Assembly: GCA_002169115.2 (NCBI GenBank)
Contig: NHJS02000002.1
Span: 4,299 to 32,123, forward strand
DNA: 27,825 nt
Source: a bacterium TMED221
Lineage (GTDB): Bacteria; Actinomycetota; Acidimicrobiia; Actinomarinales; Actinomarinaceae
Reading direction: 5' to 3'
In this document: positions 1-11,877 of the stretch, piece after piece
Layout: each line of letters starts with the position of its first letter
How positions within the stretch are numbered: position 1 is the stretch's first letter
The notes under the pieces: generated by a model
Database searches by the model: none
Told to the model about the DNA's origin: nothing
The model's input: only the letters and a program-made list of their open reading frames with translations
Program-made: the position numbers and the translations under genes

Positions 1-751
1 ATTTTGGTTGTTTAGCTTTACTTTCTATTAACGAAGTTGCATCAGACGGGTCATGACCTTTCATAGAATTAAAAATTAACCTTGCATCTTCAACATGATT
101 TGTTATTGGGCCTATTTGATCTAAAGATGATGCAAATGCGACCAATCCAAATCGTGAAACTGTTCCATAAGTTGGTTTAAATCCAACAACTCCGCAAAAT
201 GATGCAGGTTGCCTAATGGAACCTCCCGTATCACTTCCTAGAGATGCAATAGCTGAGCCAGCTGATACAACTGCAGCAGAACCTCCTGAGGATCCACCTG
301 GAACTCTTGATGTATCCCAGGGATTTTTTGTTGGACCAAAAGCTGAATTTTCAGTTGAAGAACCCATGGCGAATTCATCTAAGTTGGTCTTTCCAGTAAA
401 TAAAGCACCTTCATTTTTTAGTCTTGTGATTACCGTTGCATCATATGGAGAAATGTAATTTGATAACATTTTTGATGAACAAGTAGTTGCATAACCTGAA
501 ATATTAATATTATCCTTAATTGCAATTGGAATACCGTCAAGATTTCCTAAATTTTTACCTTTTTCGTAACGCTTATCTGAATTGAGGGCTTTTTTAAGAT
601 TTTCTTCTTGAAACAGTTCTAAGTGACCGTGAATAATAGATTCGGTGATAGCAGCTCGTTCAAAGGTCTCAGCATAAAGTTCGGAGGGTTTAAGTTCTTT
701 ATTTTTGAATAATTGATTTATTTGTGAAATCGGAAGTTTATAGTTAGCCAT
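1..751 (-). CDS. gatA: Glutamyl-tRNA(Gln)/aspartyl-tRNA(Asn) amidotransferase subunit A (N-terminal part, runs off left edge)
   Basis: GatA is the glutaminase subunit of GatCAB, which converts mischarged Glu-tRNA(Gln) (and/or Asp-tRNA(Asn)) to the correct amide in the cytoplasm. About 250 residues are present; the C-terminal half lies outside the window. The amidase-signature triad is visible: Lys79 in AIKDN, the cis-Ser155 in GGSSGGSAA and the nucleophile Ser178 in [11 protein letters not shown]. These sit at the spacing known for the family. The start ATG lies 2 bp after the gatC stop (TAATAATGG), so the two are translationally coupled. It is the last visible gene of the dapD–dapE–gatC–gatA run; gatB presumably follows outside the window, as it does in other actinobacteria. 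Confidence 0.96.
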   Translation of the reverse strand, partial: MANYKLPISQINQLFKNKELKPSELYAETFERAAITESIIHGHLELFQEENLKKALNSDKRYEKGKNLGNLDGIPIAIKDNINISGYATTCSSKMLSNYISPYDATVITRLKNEGALFTGKTNLDEFAMGSSTENSAFGPTKNPWDTSRVPGGSSGGSAAVVSAGSAIASLGSDTGGSIRQPASFCGVVGFKPTYGTVSRFGLVAFASSLDQIGPITNHVEDARLIFNSMKGHDPSDATSLIESKAKQPK

Positions 752-753
752 TA

Positions 754-1038
754 TTAGTCCAATGAGGGTGGGACAACAAATTGACCATCTTTGGATTCTG
801 GTGCATTACTTAAAGCTTCTTTATGAGTAAGTGATTTAGATGCAATATCTTCTGCTAAGTTTAATGACATACCAAGTGGATGAATGCTGATTTTATCATC
901 TGGTAAATCCATTTTGCTTAATGCATCGAAATGTTCGATTATCATAGAAAGATCACTCTCTAATCTATCTTCTTCTTCCTGATTAAGTTTGATTGATGCC
1001 AATTTAGCAACATTTTTAATATCTATTTTGTCTGCCAT
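754..1038 (-). CDS. gatC: Glutamyl-tRNA(Gln)/aspartyl-tRNA(Asn) amidotransferase subunit C
   Basis: This 94-residue protein has the normal GatC length and shape: an N-terminal helix pair ([20 protein letters not shown]) and a C-terminal extended tail ending in a proline-rich FVVPPSLD. GatC wraps around GatA and GatB and stabilises the amidotransferase; it has no catalytic residues of its own. It starts 1 bp after the dapE stop and is followed by gatA after 2 bp, so it is read from the dapD promoter or an internal one. The GatC–GatA order is the usual one and makes the assignment firm despite the small size. Confidence 0.93.
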   Translation of the reverse strand: MADKIDIKNVAKLASIKLNQEEEDRLESDLSMIIEHFDALSKMDLPDDKISIHPLGMSLNLAEDIASKSLTHKEALSNAPESKDGQFVVPPSLD

Positions 1039-1039
1039 T

Positions 1040-2077
1040 TCAAAAACCTTTTAAGTACCTAACGATTGACTCATATGATTCTACTATTTGACTCGTATTA
1101 ACAAATTCATCTGGGGAATGGGCAAGCAGAGGATCTCCGGGTCCATAATTTACAGCTGGTATATTTTCTTGTGAAAATCTTGCTATATCAGTCCAAGCCT
1201 GTTTTGGGGTAACATCTGCACCTGTAATTTTTATGAAATCTTTAACTTTCTGGGATTCAAGATTTGGTAGTGCACCATTTGAAGAATTTTTTATTTTGAT
1301 AGCTCCATATTTCGCAAATGTATCAGCTAAAAATTTGGAGGCTTCGGCTTCGTTTTGTGTTGGCAAAAACCTAAAATTTATATTCAAGTTCACGTGTGAA
1401 GGAATAACATTGTTGGCTGAACCACCTGATATAGTCGTAACTGTAATGATTTGTTTAAAAAGTAAACCATCGATAGTATGCTCTTCTATTTGGTTTTCAT
1501 TAATAAATCCAACTACTTCTGACAATTTCAATATTGGGTTCTCCCCCATCCATGGCCTTGCTGAATGTGATGATTTTCCATCTATCTGAAGATCAGCATT
1601 TACAGATCCTAGACAGCCTAGTTGTACTTCTCCATTTGTTGGTTCTAGTATTACGGCAAATTCTAAATTGAAATCACTTTTTAAGATTGGCATTAATAAT
1701 TCAAGTCCATTATTAACCATTGGTCCTTCTTCTGCTGTATAAAAAACGGCAACAATGTTCTCAAAATTACTCGTTAAAACTTCTAACATAACGGCAATTC
1801 CAGCTTTCATGTCAACTGAGCCTCTTCCGTAGACCTTTGAGGTGTCTTCAATAACTACCTGGGTTGGGTCAAATGGTACCGTATCTACGTGTCCAACGAG
1901 TGCAATGTTAGAATCTGAAGATGGATAATGAGCTATTATTCCTCCATTATTTCTAATGATTTCCCCTGAAAATTCTGAATTTATTAAATAGTTCTCTATG
2001 AAATCTAGTATTTTATTCTCATCACCAGTTACAGATTTTATAGCAATTAACTCTTCTGTTAATTTATCTAACTTCAA
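1040..2077 (-). CDS. dapE: Succinyl-diaminopimelate desuccinylase, actinobacterial type
   Basis: DapE is a dizinc M20 peptidase-family hydrolase that removes succinate from N-succinyl-LL-diaminopimelate on the way to meso-DAP and lysine. Visible metal and catalytic positions are His63 and Asp65 in GHVDTVP, Asp89 in the VDMKAG motif, the Glu116-Glu117 pair in TAEEGP, Glu145 in ILEPTNGE, and the late His in LLAHSPDE. The segments SHSARPWMGENPILKL and AVNYGPGDP resemble the mycobacterial enzyme more than the proteobacterial one, by memory of those sequences. Its ATG overlaps the dapD stop by 4 bp, so the two consecutive-pathway enzymes are coupled. At 345 residues the length is normal. Confidence 0.92.
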   Translation of the reverse strand: MKLDKLTEELIAIKSVTGDENKILDFIENYLINSEFSGEIIRNNGGIIAHYPSSDSNIALVGHVDTVPFDPTQVVIEDTSKVYGRGSVDMKAGIAVMLEVLTSNFENIVAVFYTAEEGPMVNNGLELLMPILKSDFNLEFAVILEPTNGEVQLGCLGSVNADLQIDGKSSHSARPWMGENPILKLSEVVGFINENQIEEHTIDGLLFKQIITVTTISGGSANNVIPSHVNLNINFRFLPTQNEAEASKFLADTFAKYGAIKIKNSSNGALPNLESQKVKDFIKITGADVTPKQAWTDIARFSQENIPAVNYGPGDPLLAHSPDEFVNTSQIVESYESIVRYLKGF

Positions 2078-2880
2078 ACTTGAACTCCAAAGGTCCTTAA
2101 AGCATCATTGAGTGATGTTTTCTGATTTGTTGATTCTTTTCGTTTCCCGATTATTAAAGCACATGGAGTATTAAATTCTCCACTTGGAAATACTTTAGGT
2201 CGTGTTCCTGGTATCACCACTGAGTTCTCAGGTACCAGTCCTTTGTATTCTTTTGGTTCCTCACCAGTCACGTCAATAATTGGAGTTGTACCTGTAATGG
2301 TTACATTTGCACCAATAACAGCTCCTTTTTCAATTTTGACTCCCTCTACAATGATTGACCTAGATCCGATAAAAGCACCATCTTCAATGATTACTGGCAT
2401 TGCACTAGGTGGCTCTAGTACTCCTCCAATTCCAACTCCTCCTGACAAATGTACATTTCTACCAATTTGAGCACAAGATCCAACAGTTGCCCATGTGTCA
2501 ACCATTGTCCCAGAGCCAACGTAAGCCCCTATATTTACAAAACCTGGCATGACAACAACTCCAGGTTCACAAAAACCTCCGTACCGAACAACGCCAGGTG
2601 GAACTACCCTAATCTTTAATTCTTCATAATTTTTTTTAGGTGTAATCTTGTCATAATATTCAAGTTCACCAGACTCAATGATTTCTAAGTTTTTAACTGA
2701 GAAGTAATATAGAATCGCAGTTTTGACCCATTCATTAACGACCCAGTCATTTTCAATAGGTTCTGCAACTCTAATTTTTCCATTATCTAATAGTTGAATT
2801 ACATTCTCAATTACTGTGACATCACTTGTTGTTACATTATTGATGTCTATTCCTTCGATTTTATCCTTAAAATTTTCCAT
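2074..2880 (-). CDS. dapD: 2,3,4,5-tetrahydropyridine-2,6-dicarboxylate N-succinyltransferase
   Basis: DapD transfers succinyl from succinyl-CoA to tetrahydrodipicolinate in the succinylase branch of DAP/lysine synthesis. The 268-residue protein has an N-terminal helical domain and then a left-handed beta-helix of hexapeptide repeats (about residues 95–215). The central stretches GTMVDTWATVGSCAQIG and VHLSGGVGIGGVLEP are almost identical to those of E. coli DapD as I remember it. Mycobacterial and Streptomyces DapD are longer and quite different. The protein therefore looks like the proteobacterial/Bacteroidetes form, although its partner DapE is of actinobacterial type. It is the first gene of the dap–gat run; upstream lies a 45-bp divergent gap with no clear Shine-Dalgarno. 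Confidence 0.94.
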   Translation of the reverse strand: MENFKDKIEGIDINNVTTSDVTVIENVIQLLDNGKIRVAEPIENDWVVNEWVKTAILYYFSVKNLEIIESGELEYYDKITPKKNYEELKIRVVPPGVVRYGGFCEPGVVVMPGFVNIGAYVGSGTMVDTWATVGSCAQIGRNVHLSGGVGIGGVLEPPSAMPVIIEDGAFIGSRSIIVEGVKIEKGAVIGANVTITGTTPIIDVTGEEPKEYKGLVPENSVVIPGTRPKVFPSGEFNTPCALIIGKRKESTNQKTSLNDALRTFGVQV

Positions 2881-2911
2881 AATTTGTATTGGTCTCTTTT
2901 TAGTTATTAGA

Positions 2912-2917
2912 TAATAT
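2912..2917 (+). promoter_or_regulatory. Probable –10 element for the 2926–3333 gene
   Basis: The hexamer TAATAT ends 8 nt before the ATG at 2926, and there is no Shine-Dalgarno between them. The spacing would place transcription start at or next to the A of the ATG, giving a leaderless mRNA. AT-rich hexamers of this kind are common by chance, so the call rests partly on the same pattern recurring at other starts in the window. Confidence 0.35.
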
Positions 2918-2925
2918 TTTAGTGT

Positions 2926-6462
<3,537 letters not shown>

Positions 6463-6466
<4 letters not shown>

Positions 6467-7611
6467 TTCATACCCTCTATTGAAGCGATAACTATCTCAG
6501 CAGCATGGATACCATCTCCCTTTTTACTATTCCAACCAAAACTAAATCTCAAATGGCTATTAATAACATCACTGGATATTTTCATTGATTGAAGCACGTG
6601 TGAAGGTTTCTGTGCACCGCTAGCACAAGCAGAGCCTCTTGAAACTCCTAATCCCTGAAGATCGAGAGAAACCATTAGAGTCTCAGAGTTGAAACCTTTA
6701 AATTGAATATTTGAGATATGTTCTAATCGATCAACATCATCACCTAAGACAATAATATCTTGGGAATTTTTAAGGATTTCCTCAAATTCTTGACGTTCAT
6801 TGCGTATTTTTTCATTTTGAGAAATTATATTTTGTTGTTGCTCGTCTAGTGCAGCTGATAAACTTGCTACACCAGAAACATTCACAGTACCTGCTCTTCT
6901 TTCAAGTTCCTGCTTTCCTCCATGAAGAAAACTAGGAAGTTTGACTTCAGAACTTAAAAACATAATTCCTATACCTTTTGGTCCTCCAATTTTGTGACCA
7001 GATATAGCGGCACTTTGGATGCCTAAGTTGTGAAAGTCTAATTTAGTAGTAGCGACCGCTTGAACGACATCCGAATGAAATATTAGTTTCGAATTTAAAG
7101 CTTTTAAGCCTTGTGCTATTTCCTTGACTGGTTGTATTATTCCTGTCTCATTATTAGCTAACATTATCGATACAATTTCTGTGTTTGAATTTACAGCTTC
7201 TAAAACATCTTTAGTTTCTATCACACCTCTGTTATCACAGGGCACTAAATTTACTTTGTACCCTAGAGACTCAACCCATTCCGCAGAAGCAAGAACAGCC
7301 TCGTGCTCAATTTCAGAAGTAACTAATTCTGCACTTTTATTTTTATTGTTGATGAATGGCATTTTAATTATCCAATTATCAGCTTCGGTACCTCCACTTG
7401 TAAATGTTATCTCTTTTGGAGCTGCACCAAAATGACCTGCAATGTTATCACGTGAATCTTCAAGAATATTTTTAGCTTTTCTTGAAAGTGCGTGTCCGCC
7501 TGACGAGTTTGCGAAGGCCTCTGCCTCAGTTTTTTTATATGCTTCAAATGCAACATCTCTCATGGGAGTAGTGGCAGCATGGTCTAAATAAAGATATTCA
7601 TTTTTTTTCAT
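6463..7611 (-). CDS. Cysteine desulfurase (NifS/IscS class)
   Basis: This PLP enzyme takes sulfur from L-cysteine as an enzyme-bound persulfide for Fe–S clusters and tRNA thiolation. Visible features are the LDHAATTP start, His104 in EIEHEAV stacking on PLP, Lys207 in ISGHKIGGPKG that holds PLP, and the persulfide-carrying Cys329 in SRGSACASGAQ. At 382 residues it is the usual length. It is the first gene of the operon with mnmA and ligA (4-bp overlaps), so at least one job is sulfur delivery for tRNA 2-thiolation. It may also feed Fe–S assembly together with the Nfu protein at 8719. No iscU or sufU lies nearby. Confidence 0.93.
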
Positions 7612-7619
7612 ATTTATTT

Positions 7620-7625
7620 ATTCTA
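7620..7625 (-). promoter_or_regulatory. Probable –10 element of the cysteine desulfurase–mnmA–ligA operon
   Basis: On the minus strand TAGAAT ends 8 nt before the start codon of the cysteine desulfurase gene. The spacer AAATAAAT holds no Shine-Dalgarno. This fits a leaderless transcript. No convincing –35 is seen. Confidence 0.4.
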
Positions 7626-7634
7626 CTTATGAAG

Positions 7635-7640
7635 TAATAT
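7635..7640 (+). promoter_or_regulatory. Possible –10 element of the SRPBCC–lipoprotein pair
   Basis: TAATAT ends 13 nt before the ATG at 7654, with no Shine-Dalgarno in between. It lies back to back with the minus-strand –10 at 7620–7625, so the 42-bp gap would carry two divergent promoters with a very short or absent leader. Confidence 0.3.
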
Positions 7641-7653
7641 TGTTTAACAGACA

Positions 7654-8100
7654 ATGAGTAAAACAATTAGCGTATCAACAATTATCGATAAATCGCTTAA
7701 TGACGTATGGAGTGAAGTATCTATCCTTAAAAATCATACAAACTGGATGAAAGATGCAGTAAACATTGAGTTTTTAGATGAGAAAACACAAGGACTAGGT
7801 ACCAAAATGAAAGTATTAACAAAAGTAGGTCCAATTAAATTATTTGACTATATGACTGTTACTGAGTGGATTGATAAGAAATCAATAGGAGTAGATCATG
7901 TTGGCATTGTCACCGGAAAAGGTAAGTTTACATTAGAGGAGCTAAGTAGTGAGCAGACAAAATTCACCTGGAAAGAAACATTAAAATTTCCAATTTATTT
8001 GGCTGGACCAATGGGAGAATTTTTTGGGGCGCCTGTGTTGAAACTAATCTGGAAAAATAACCTAAAAGGATTGAAGGATTTATTTGAAAATGAAAAATAA
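7654..8100 (+). CDS. SRPBCC (START/Bet v 1-like) family protein
   Basis: The 148-residue protein has the outline of the SRPBCC fold: a first strand ISVSTIIDKSLNDVWSEVS with the typical LNDVW start of helix 1, an LKNHTNWMKDA segment, paired strands in the middle, and a long C-terminal helix (PVLKLIWKNNLKGLKDLFE). Members of this superfamily bind hydrophobic ligands or act as polyketide cyclases/dehydrases; the sequence does not indicate a substrate. It overlaps the lipoprotein gene downstream by 11 bp (ATGAAAAATAA), so the two are probably one unit. It diverges from the cysteine desulfurase operon. No Shine-Dalgarno is evident. Confidence 0.75.
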   Translation: MSKTISVSTIIDKSLNDVWSEVSILKNHTNWMKDAVNIEFLDEKTQGLGTKMKVLTKVGPIKLFDYMTVTEWIDKKSIGVDHVGIVTGKGKFTLEELSSEQTKFTWKETLKFPIYLAGPMGEFFGAPVLKLIWKNNLKGLKDLFENEK

Positions 8101-8722
8101 AATAACCTTTTTATCGCTAGTTTTATTAATTTTTATAGGTTGTAGTTCTGAAGAAACATCAACTGAAGAAAACACCGTTAACAATGAAAAGGGCGAACTT
8201 ATTATCTCGAAGGGCTTGGGCAAAACTTCAGAGATATTTGTTTCGAACTGGAATAAATTAGTTTCTTCTATTGCTGAGGATGAACAAACAAACGACTTCT
8301 TTTCTATGAATCCAGACGAAGTTAAATGGACCAGTCTTGAAAAAGATACATTATATTATGAATTTGGAAATCTTGAAAATCCTGAAACTATTTTTGTAAT
8401 CAATTTAAAAATTGATAAAGAAAATAATACCGTCACACAAATTGAGTTTTTTGCCCCTACCTCGAAAGATGAAATTAATTCTCAACAATCAAAACTTTTT
8501 TTCTTAATCGTGATCGCACTTTCAGATGAAACACTAGAAAAAGAGGATAGAGAAAATATACTCAACAATCTCGGATTATATGAGGAACTGTCCAATCCTA
8601 AACAGTTAGCTGGTAGTGTAACTAAAAATAATGTTCGATATATTCTTGAGCCATTAATTGAGAATAATTTACTCTTTGGATTGAATTTATATACAAGTCT
8701 TGTAGGAACAACAAATACTTAA
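8090..8722 (+). CDS. Putative lipoprotein, unknown function
   Basis: The start chosen is the ATG at 8090, which overlaps the SRPBCC stop; a TTG two codons earlier (8084) would add only Met-Lys. The first 19 residues form a lipoprotein signal, MKNKITFLSLVLLIFIGCSS, with Cys18 as the lipidation site. FIGC is a slightly weak lipobox because Phe is at –3. A Ser/Thr/Glu-rich linker follows (SEETSTEENT), then a roughly 170-residue acidic domain with alternating strands and helices that I cannot place in a family. It converges with the nfu gene, and the two stop codons interlock by 4 bp. A surface- or membrane-bound role is likely. Confidence 0.75.
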   Translation: MKNKITFLSLVLLIFIGCSSEETSTEENTVNNEKGELIISKGLGKTSEIFVSNWNKLVSSIAEDEQTNDFFSMNPDEVKWTSLEKDTLYYEFGNLENPETIFVINLKIDKENNTVTQIEFFAPTSKDEINSQQSKLFFLIVIALSDETLEKEDRENILNNLGLYEELSNPKQLAGSVTKNNVRYILEPLIENNLLFGLNLYTSLVGTTNT

Positions 8723-9000
8723 GAAGCGATAACTTCCTCAACACCAGGTACTTTTTCTTTAAGAATTCTTTCAATTCCACTCTTTAGAGTTGCTATTGAT
8801 AAAGGGCAACCAACACATGCACCAAGCATCTCAATATTGACAACACCATTGTCTACTGAAGCTAATTTAATATCTCCCCCATCAGCTTGAACAGCTGGAC
8901 GTATGTATTCAATTGTCTCATTCAAAATATCGAGATCAATGTCTACTTGCTCTTCTCTGTTCTTCGGAGAAGGAAAATTTATATTATCTTGGTTTTCCAT
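8719..9000 (-). CDS. NifU C-terminal domain (Nfu-type) Fe–S scaffold/carrier
   Basis: The 93-residue protein is a stand-alone Nfu domain. After an 18-residue charged leader comes IEYIRPAVQADGGDIKL, then the Fe–S ligands Cys62 and Cys65 in GACVGCPLS, and the closing helix region SGIERILKEKVPGVEEV. Such proteins hold a [4Fe–4S] cluster between two monomers and pass it to client enzymes. Clients available in this window include GltB (3Fe–4S) and KorB (4Fe–4S). It follows murA after 3 bp, so the two are co-transcribed, although they share no pathway. Confidence 0.93.
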   Translation of the reverse strand: MENQDNINFPSPKNREEQVDIDLDILNETIEYIRPAVQADGGDIKLASVDNGVVNIEMLGACVGCPLSIATLKSGIERILKEKVPGVEEVIAS

Positions 9001-9003
9001 AAC

Positions 9004-10260
9004 TTAATTATATTCTATAACTGCGCCAATCGAGTCTAATGATGAAACAATATCTTCATAACCCCGATCTATATGATCTACCCCAGTGATTTGCGATTCT
9101 CCTTCAGCTTGGAGAGCAGCAACAATTAAACTTGCCCCAGTTCTTATATCGGTTGAATTTACTGGTGCACCTGAAAGACTTTTAACGCCCTTTATCATTG
9201 CATGCTGCCAACCCGTTTGAATATTGGAACCCATCCTTTGAACTTCTGGAATCCATTGGAAGCGTTGATCGTAAACATTCTCAGTTATAATTGACGTTCC
9301 CTCAGCTTTTAACAAAGCAGCACCAAATATTGGCTGTAAGTCAGTTGCAACCCCAGGAAATGGTAATGTTGATAATTCAATTGCGCTAAATTTATTTGTA
9401 GATTCTACAGTTAGAGAATTTTCCTCAATATTTATATTCAAACCCAATTCCTGAAATTTTTTAATTTCCATAGGTAAGGTGCTCGCATTTATTCCAATAA
9501 TAGAACCCGATCCATTCGTAGAAGCTAGGGCAGCAATAAATGTACCTGCTACGACTCTATCCCCAACAACATCATGGTTTGTAGGGTTTAAGGATGTTAC
9601 ACCTTCAATTGTAATTTCACTTGTGCCTTCACCTCTTATCTGAGCACCCATATTTTTTAACATTTTTACAATATCAACTATTTCAGGTTCTCTGGCGGCA
9701 TTTTCAATTACAGTCTTACCCTCAGCAAGAACAGCTGCTAAAAGTGTGTTTTCCGTTGCTCCTACTGATGCATAGGGTAAATTAATTTCTACACCCTTGA
9801 GTCCATCTGTTTCTCCAATTAATACACCATGCTCAAGATGAAAATTGGCTCCCATTTTTTCAAGAGCGTCGAGATGCATTTGTACAGGTCTTGGTCCAAG
9901 TTGATCTCCGCCAGGGAAAGCTATCATAGCTTTGCCTTTACGTGCCAACAAAGGTCCTAATATAACAATTGATGCCCTCATTTTTTGTACAAGCTCATAT
10001 GGTGTCTCAATTCCAATATCTTCTGGGGAATCTATTATTAAAGTACTATTTTCAAATGAAGACTTAATTCCCAAGTAACTAAGAACTTCTCTCATGTAAG
10101 TTACATCAGTAATGTTTGGTACATTATTTATTTCATATTTCCCAGGAGCAAGAAGAGGTAATACCATCTGTTTTAAGACGGCATTTTTTGCACCCTTAAT
10201 TTTGATATCACCATTTAATTGATGATTACCTTCAATTACTATATGTTTTTCCACTATCAT
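9004..10260 (-). CDS. murA: UDP-N-acetylglucosamine 1-carboxyvinyltransferase (Asp active-site variant)
   Basis: MurA adds enolpyruvate from PEP to UDP-GlcNAc, the first committed step of peptidoglycan synthesis. The 418-residue protein has the two-domain EPSP-synthase-like fold, with Lys25-Asn26 in IKGAKNAVLKQM and the loop FPGGDQLGPRPVQMH. In that loop the usual catalytic Cys (Cys115 in E. coli) is Asp119, encoded by GAT. The same natural change is known in Mycobacterium and Chlamydia, where the enzyme stays active but is not alkylated by fosfomycin. Resistance here is inferred from that precedent. It is the first gene of a two-gene unit with nfu and is divergent from pgl. Confidence 0.96.
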   Translation of the reverse strand: MIVEKHIVIEGNHQLNGDIKIKGAKNAVLKQMVLPLLAPGKYEINNVPNITDVTYMREVLSYLGIKSSFENSTLIIDSPEDIGIETPYELVQKMRASIVILGPLLARKGKAMIAFPGGDQLGPRPVQMHLDALEKMGANFHLEHGVLIGETDGLKGVEINLPYASVGATENTLLAAVLAEGKTVIENAAREPEIVDIVKMLKNMGAQIRGEGTSEITIEGVTSLNPTNHDVVGDRVVAGTFIAALASTNGSGSIIGINASTLPMEIKKFQELGLNINIEENSLTVESTNKFSAIELSTLPFPGVATDLQPIFGAALLKAEGTSIITENVYDQRFQWIPEVQRMGSNIQTGWQHAMIKGVKSLSGAPVNSTDIRTGASLIVAALQAEGESQITGVDHIDRGYEDIVSSLDSIGAVIEYN

Positions 10261-10297
10261 TGATACTACTTAAAGATTTAAGTGTAACAATAAATTT

Positions 10298-10966
10298 ATG
10301 TCAGAATCAATAATTGTTTATAAAGCTAATGATCATCTTGAGGCATCATCATGCTTATCAAATTTGATAATTAACGAAATCAATAAGAGTAAAAAGAATT
10401 CATTTACTATTGGATTGTCCGGAGGAAGTACACCAAAAATTACTTATTCCTTACTAAAGAATGACATACAAGATCTCTCGAAAATAATATTTTGGACCGT
10501 TGATGAAAGATGGGTCCCTAGGGACGATGAATATTCAAATCAAAAAATGCTCAATTCATTTTTTGCTGATAGTACTGCAAAAATATTGGAAGTAGAGTAT
10601 TCCGGTTTATCTGCAGAAAAAGATGCGAATAAATATGCATCTAAACTTGAAAATAATATAACTAATTTTGATACTGTAATCCTAGGTGTTGGAGAGGATG
10701 GTCACATCGCTTCACTATTTCCTGATACAGTAGCAGTAAATGATACAGAAAATTTCTATGTATCAAATGAGGTAAATATCCTTTCTAAATGGAGAGTAAC
10801 AGCTACTTTTAAACTACTTAAAGAAGTGGATAATGTTTATTTACTAGTAACAGGTAATAACAAAAAGGAGATACTTAAATCAATTATGAATAATGGAAAT
10901 ACCTCTGCTAATAAACTGATAAACGAAAGAAAAAAAACAATACTTATTACTGATCAAGAAATATAA
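10298..10966 (+). CDS. pgl: 6-phosphogluconolactonase
   Basis: The 222-residue protein belongs to the SOL/DevB type of 6-phosphogluconolactonase, which hydrolyses the lactone in the oxidative pentose-phosphate pathway. Family motifs are IGLSGGSTPKITY near residue 40, FWTVDERWVPRDDEYSNQ, and VILGVGEDGHIASLFPD, the loop holding the conserved acidic/His residues. Length is slightly short but complete. No zwf or gnd is adjacent; the downstream neighbour is a transporter on the same strand 56 bp away. The 37-bp gap to murA has no clear Shine-Dalgarno before the ATG. Confidence 0.9.
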   Translation: MSESIIVYKANDHLEASSCLSNLIINEINKSKKNSFTIGLSGGSTPKITYSLLKNDIQDLSKIIFWTVDERWVPRDDEYSNQKMLNSFFADSTAKILEVEYSGLSAEKDANKYASKLENNITNFDTVILGVGEDGHIASLFPDTVAVNDTENFYVSNEVNILSKWRVTATFKLLKEVDNVYLLVTGNNKKEILKSIMNNGNTSANKLINERKKTILITDQEI

Positions 10967-11008
10967 GCACTCAATATTTTTATCTGTCTCGTATATGTTC
11001 TATTAAGT

Positions 11009-11014
11009 TATCCT
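11009..11014 (+). promoter_or_regulatory. Possible –10 element of the EamA transporter gene
   Basis: TATCCT ends 8 nt before the ATG at 11023. An AGG immediately before the ATG is too close to work as a normal ribosome site, so a leaderless start is the simpler reading. Confidence 0.3.
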
Positions 11015-11022
11015 TAGCCAGG

Positions 11023-11877
11023 ATGTTATTGAAAAATTATCTTCAAATACTGTTAACTTCGAGTTTGTGGGGTTCATCATTCCTTCTTATGAAATTTGCA
11101 TTAGAAGAACTGGATCCATTTCAAATTTCTTTTTATAGGATATTGATTGGAATGATTTTTATAAATTCACTACAAATTGAAAAAGTAAAATTTTCTAAGA
11201 AAGATCATCTATACACTGCATTAGTTGGCATGTTGTGGATGACACTTCCCTTTTATTTATTTGCAGAGTCTGAAAAAACTATTACTTCAAGTTTGGCAGG
11301 ACTAGTCAATGGTTCGACTCCAATTTTTATTAGTATGTTTGCAGTTATATTTTTTCGTCAGAAAATTTCAAATATTAAAAAGGTTTATCTTTTTACTGGT
11401 TTTTTAGGTATTTACATCCTTACTTTTGGATTCCAGACTGCAAACCTTGAATTAAGTAAAGGATTCTTGTTAGCTTTATTAGCATCAATAAGTTATGGAT
11501 TTGCTGCAAACTTTGTCCAACCACTTATTAAGACTTACGGAGCACTAAATACATTAAGAATGGCTCTCAGATATGCGTCATTATTTTCCTTTATTTTATT
11601 TAGTTTAAATAGTGAATACTTCCTTCCAACTTTTACAGGCTCACTACCATCTATTCTAATTTTAGGCATTGGTGGAAGCGGAGTAGCATTTCTATCTTTT
11701 TATAAGCTTATAGATGATGTAGGAGCTATTTTTGGTTCAATTACTGTATATATCATTCCCATATTTTCAGTAATCTTCGGATACATATTTTTAGAGGAAA
11801 CAACATCTTTGTCACAGATATCTGGAATAACTGTAATTATTTTGTCAGCTTATTTATTTACTAAAACTACTGACTAA
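11023..11877 (+). CDS. EamA/DMT-superfamily transporter
   Basis: The 284-residue protein has two EamA repeats of five predicted helices each. The first begins LLTSSLWGSSFLLMKFALE, including the typical WGSSF motif of helix 1. The second begins around LLALLASISYGFAANFVQP and ends with VYIIPIFSVIFGYIFLEE, the PIF...FLEE element of the family. Transporters of this group export or import metabolites such as amino acids, nucleosides or drugs; the substrate cannot be read from the sequence. It converges with the thioesterase gene with interlocked stops. Confidence 0.88.
   Translation: MLLKNYLQILLTSSLWGSSFLLMKFALEELDPFQISFYRILIGMIFINSLQIEKVKFSKKDHLYTALVGMLWMTLPFYLFAESEKTITSSLAGLVNGSTPIFISMFAVIFFRQKISNIKKVYLFTGFLGIYILTFGFQTANLELSKGFLLALLASISYGFAANFVQPLIKTYGALNTLRMALRYASLFSFILFSLNSEYFLPTFTGSLPSILILGIGGSGVAFLSFYKLIDDVGAIFGSITVYIIPIFSVIFGYIFLEETTSLSQISGITVIILSAYLFTKTTD

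Noticed and set aside
216..458. Open frame on the plus strand within gatA.
   Set aside because: It is the antisense shadow of the amidase signature region; no start signal, and the minus-strand frame is unmistakably GatA.
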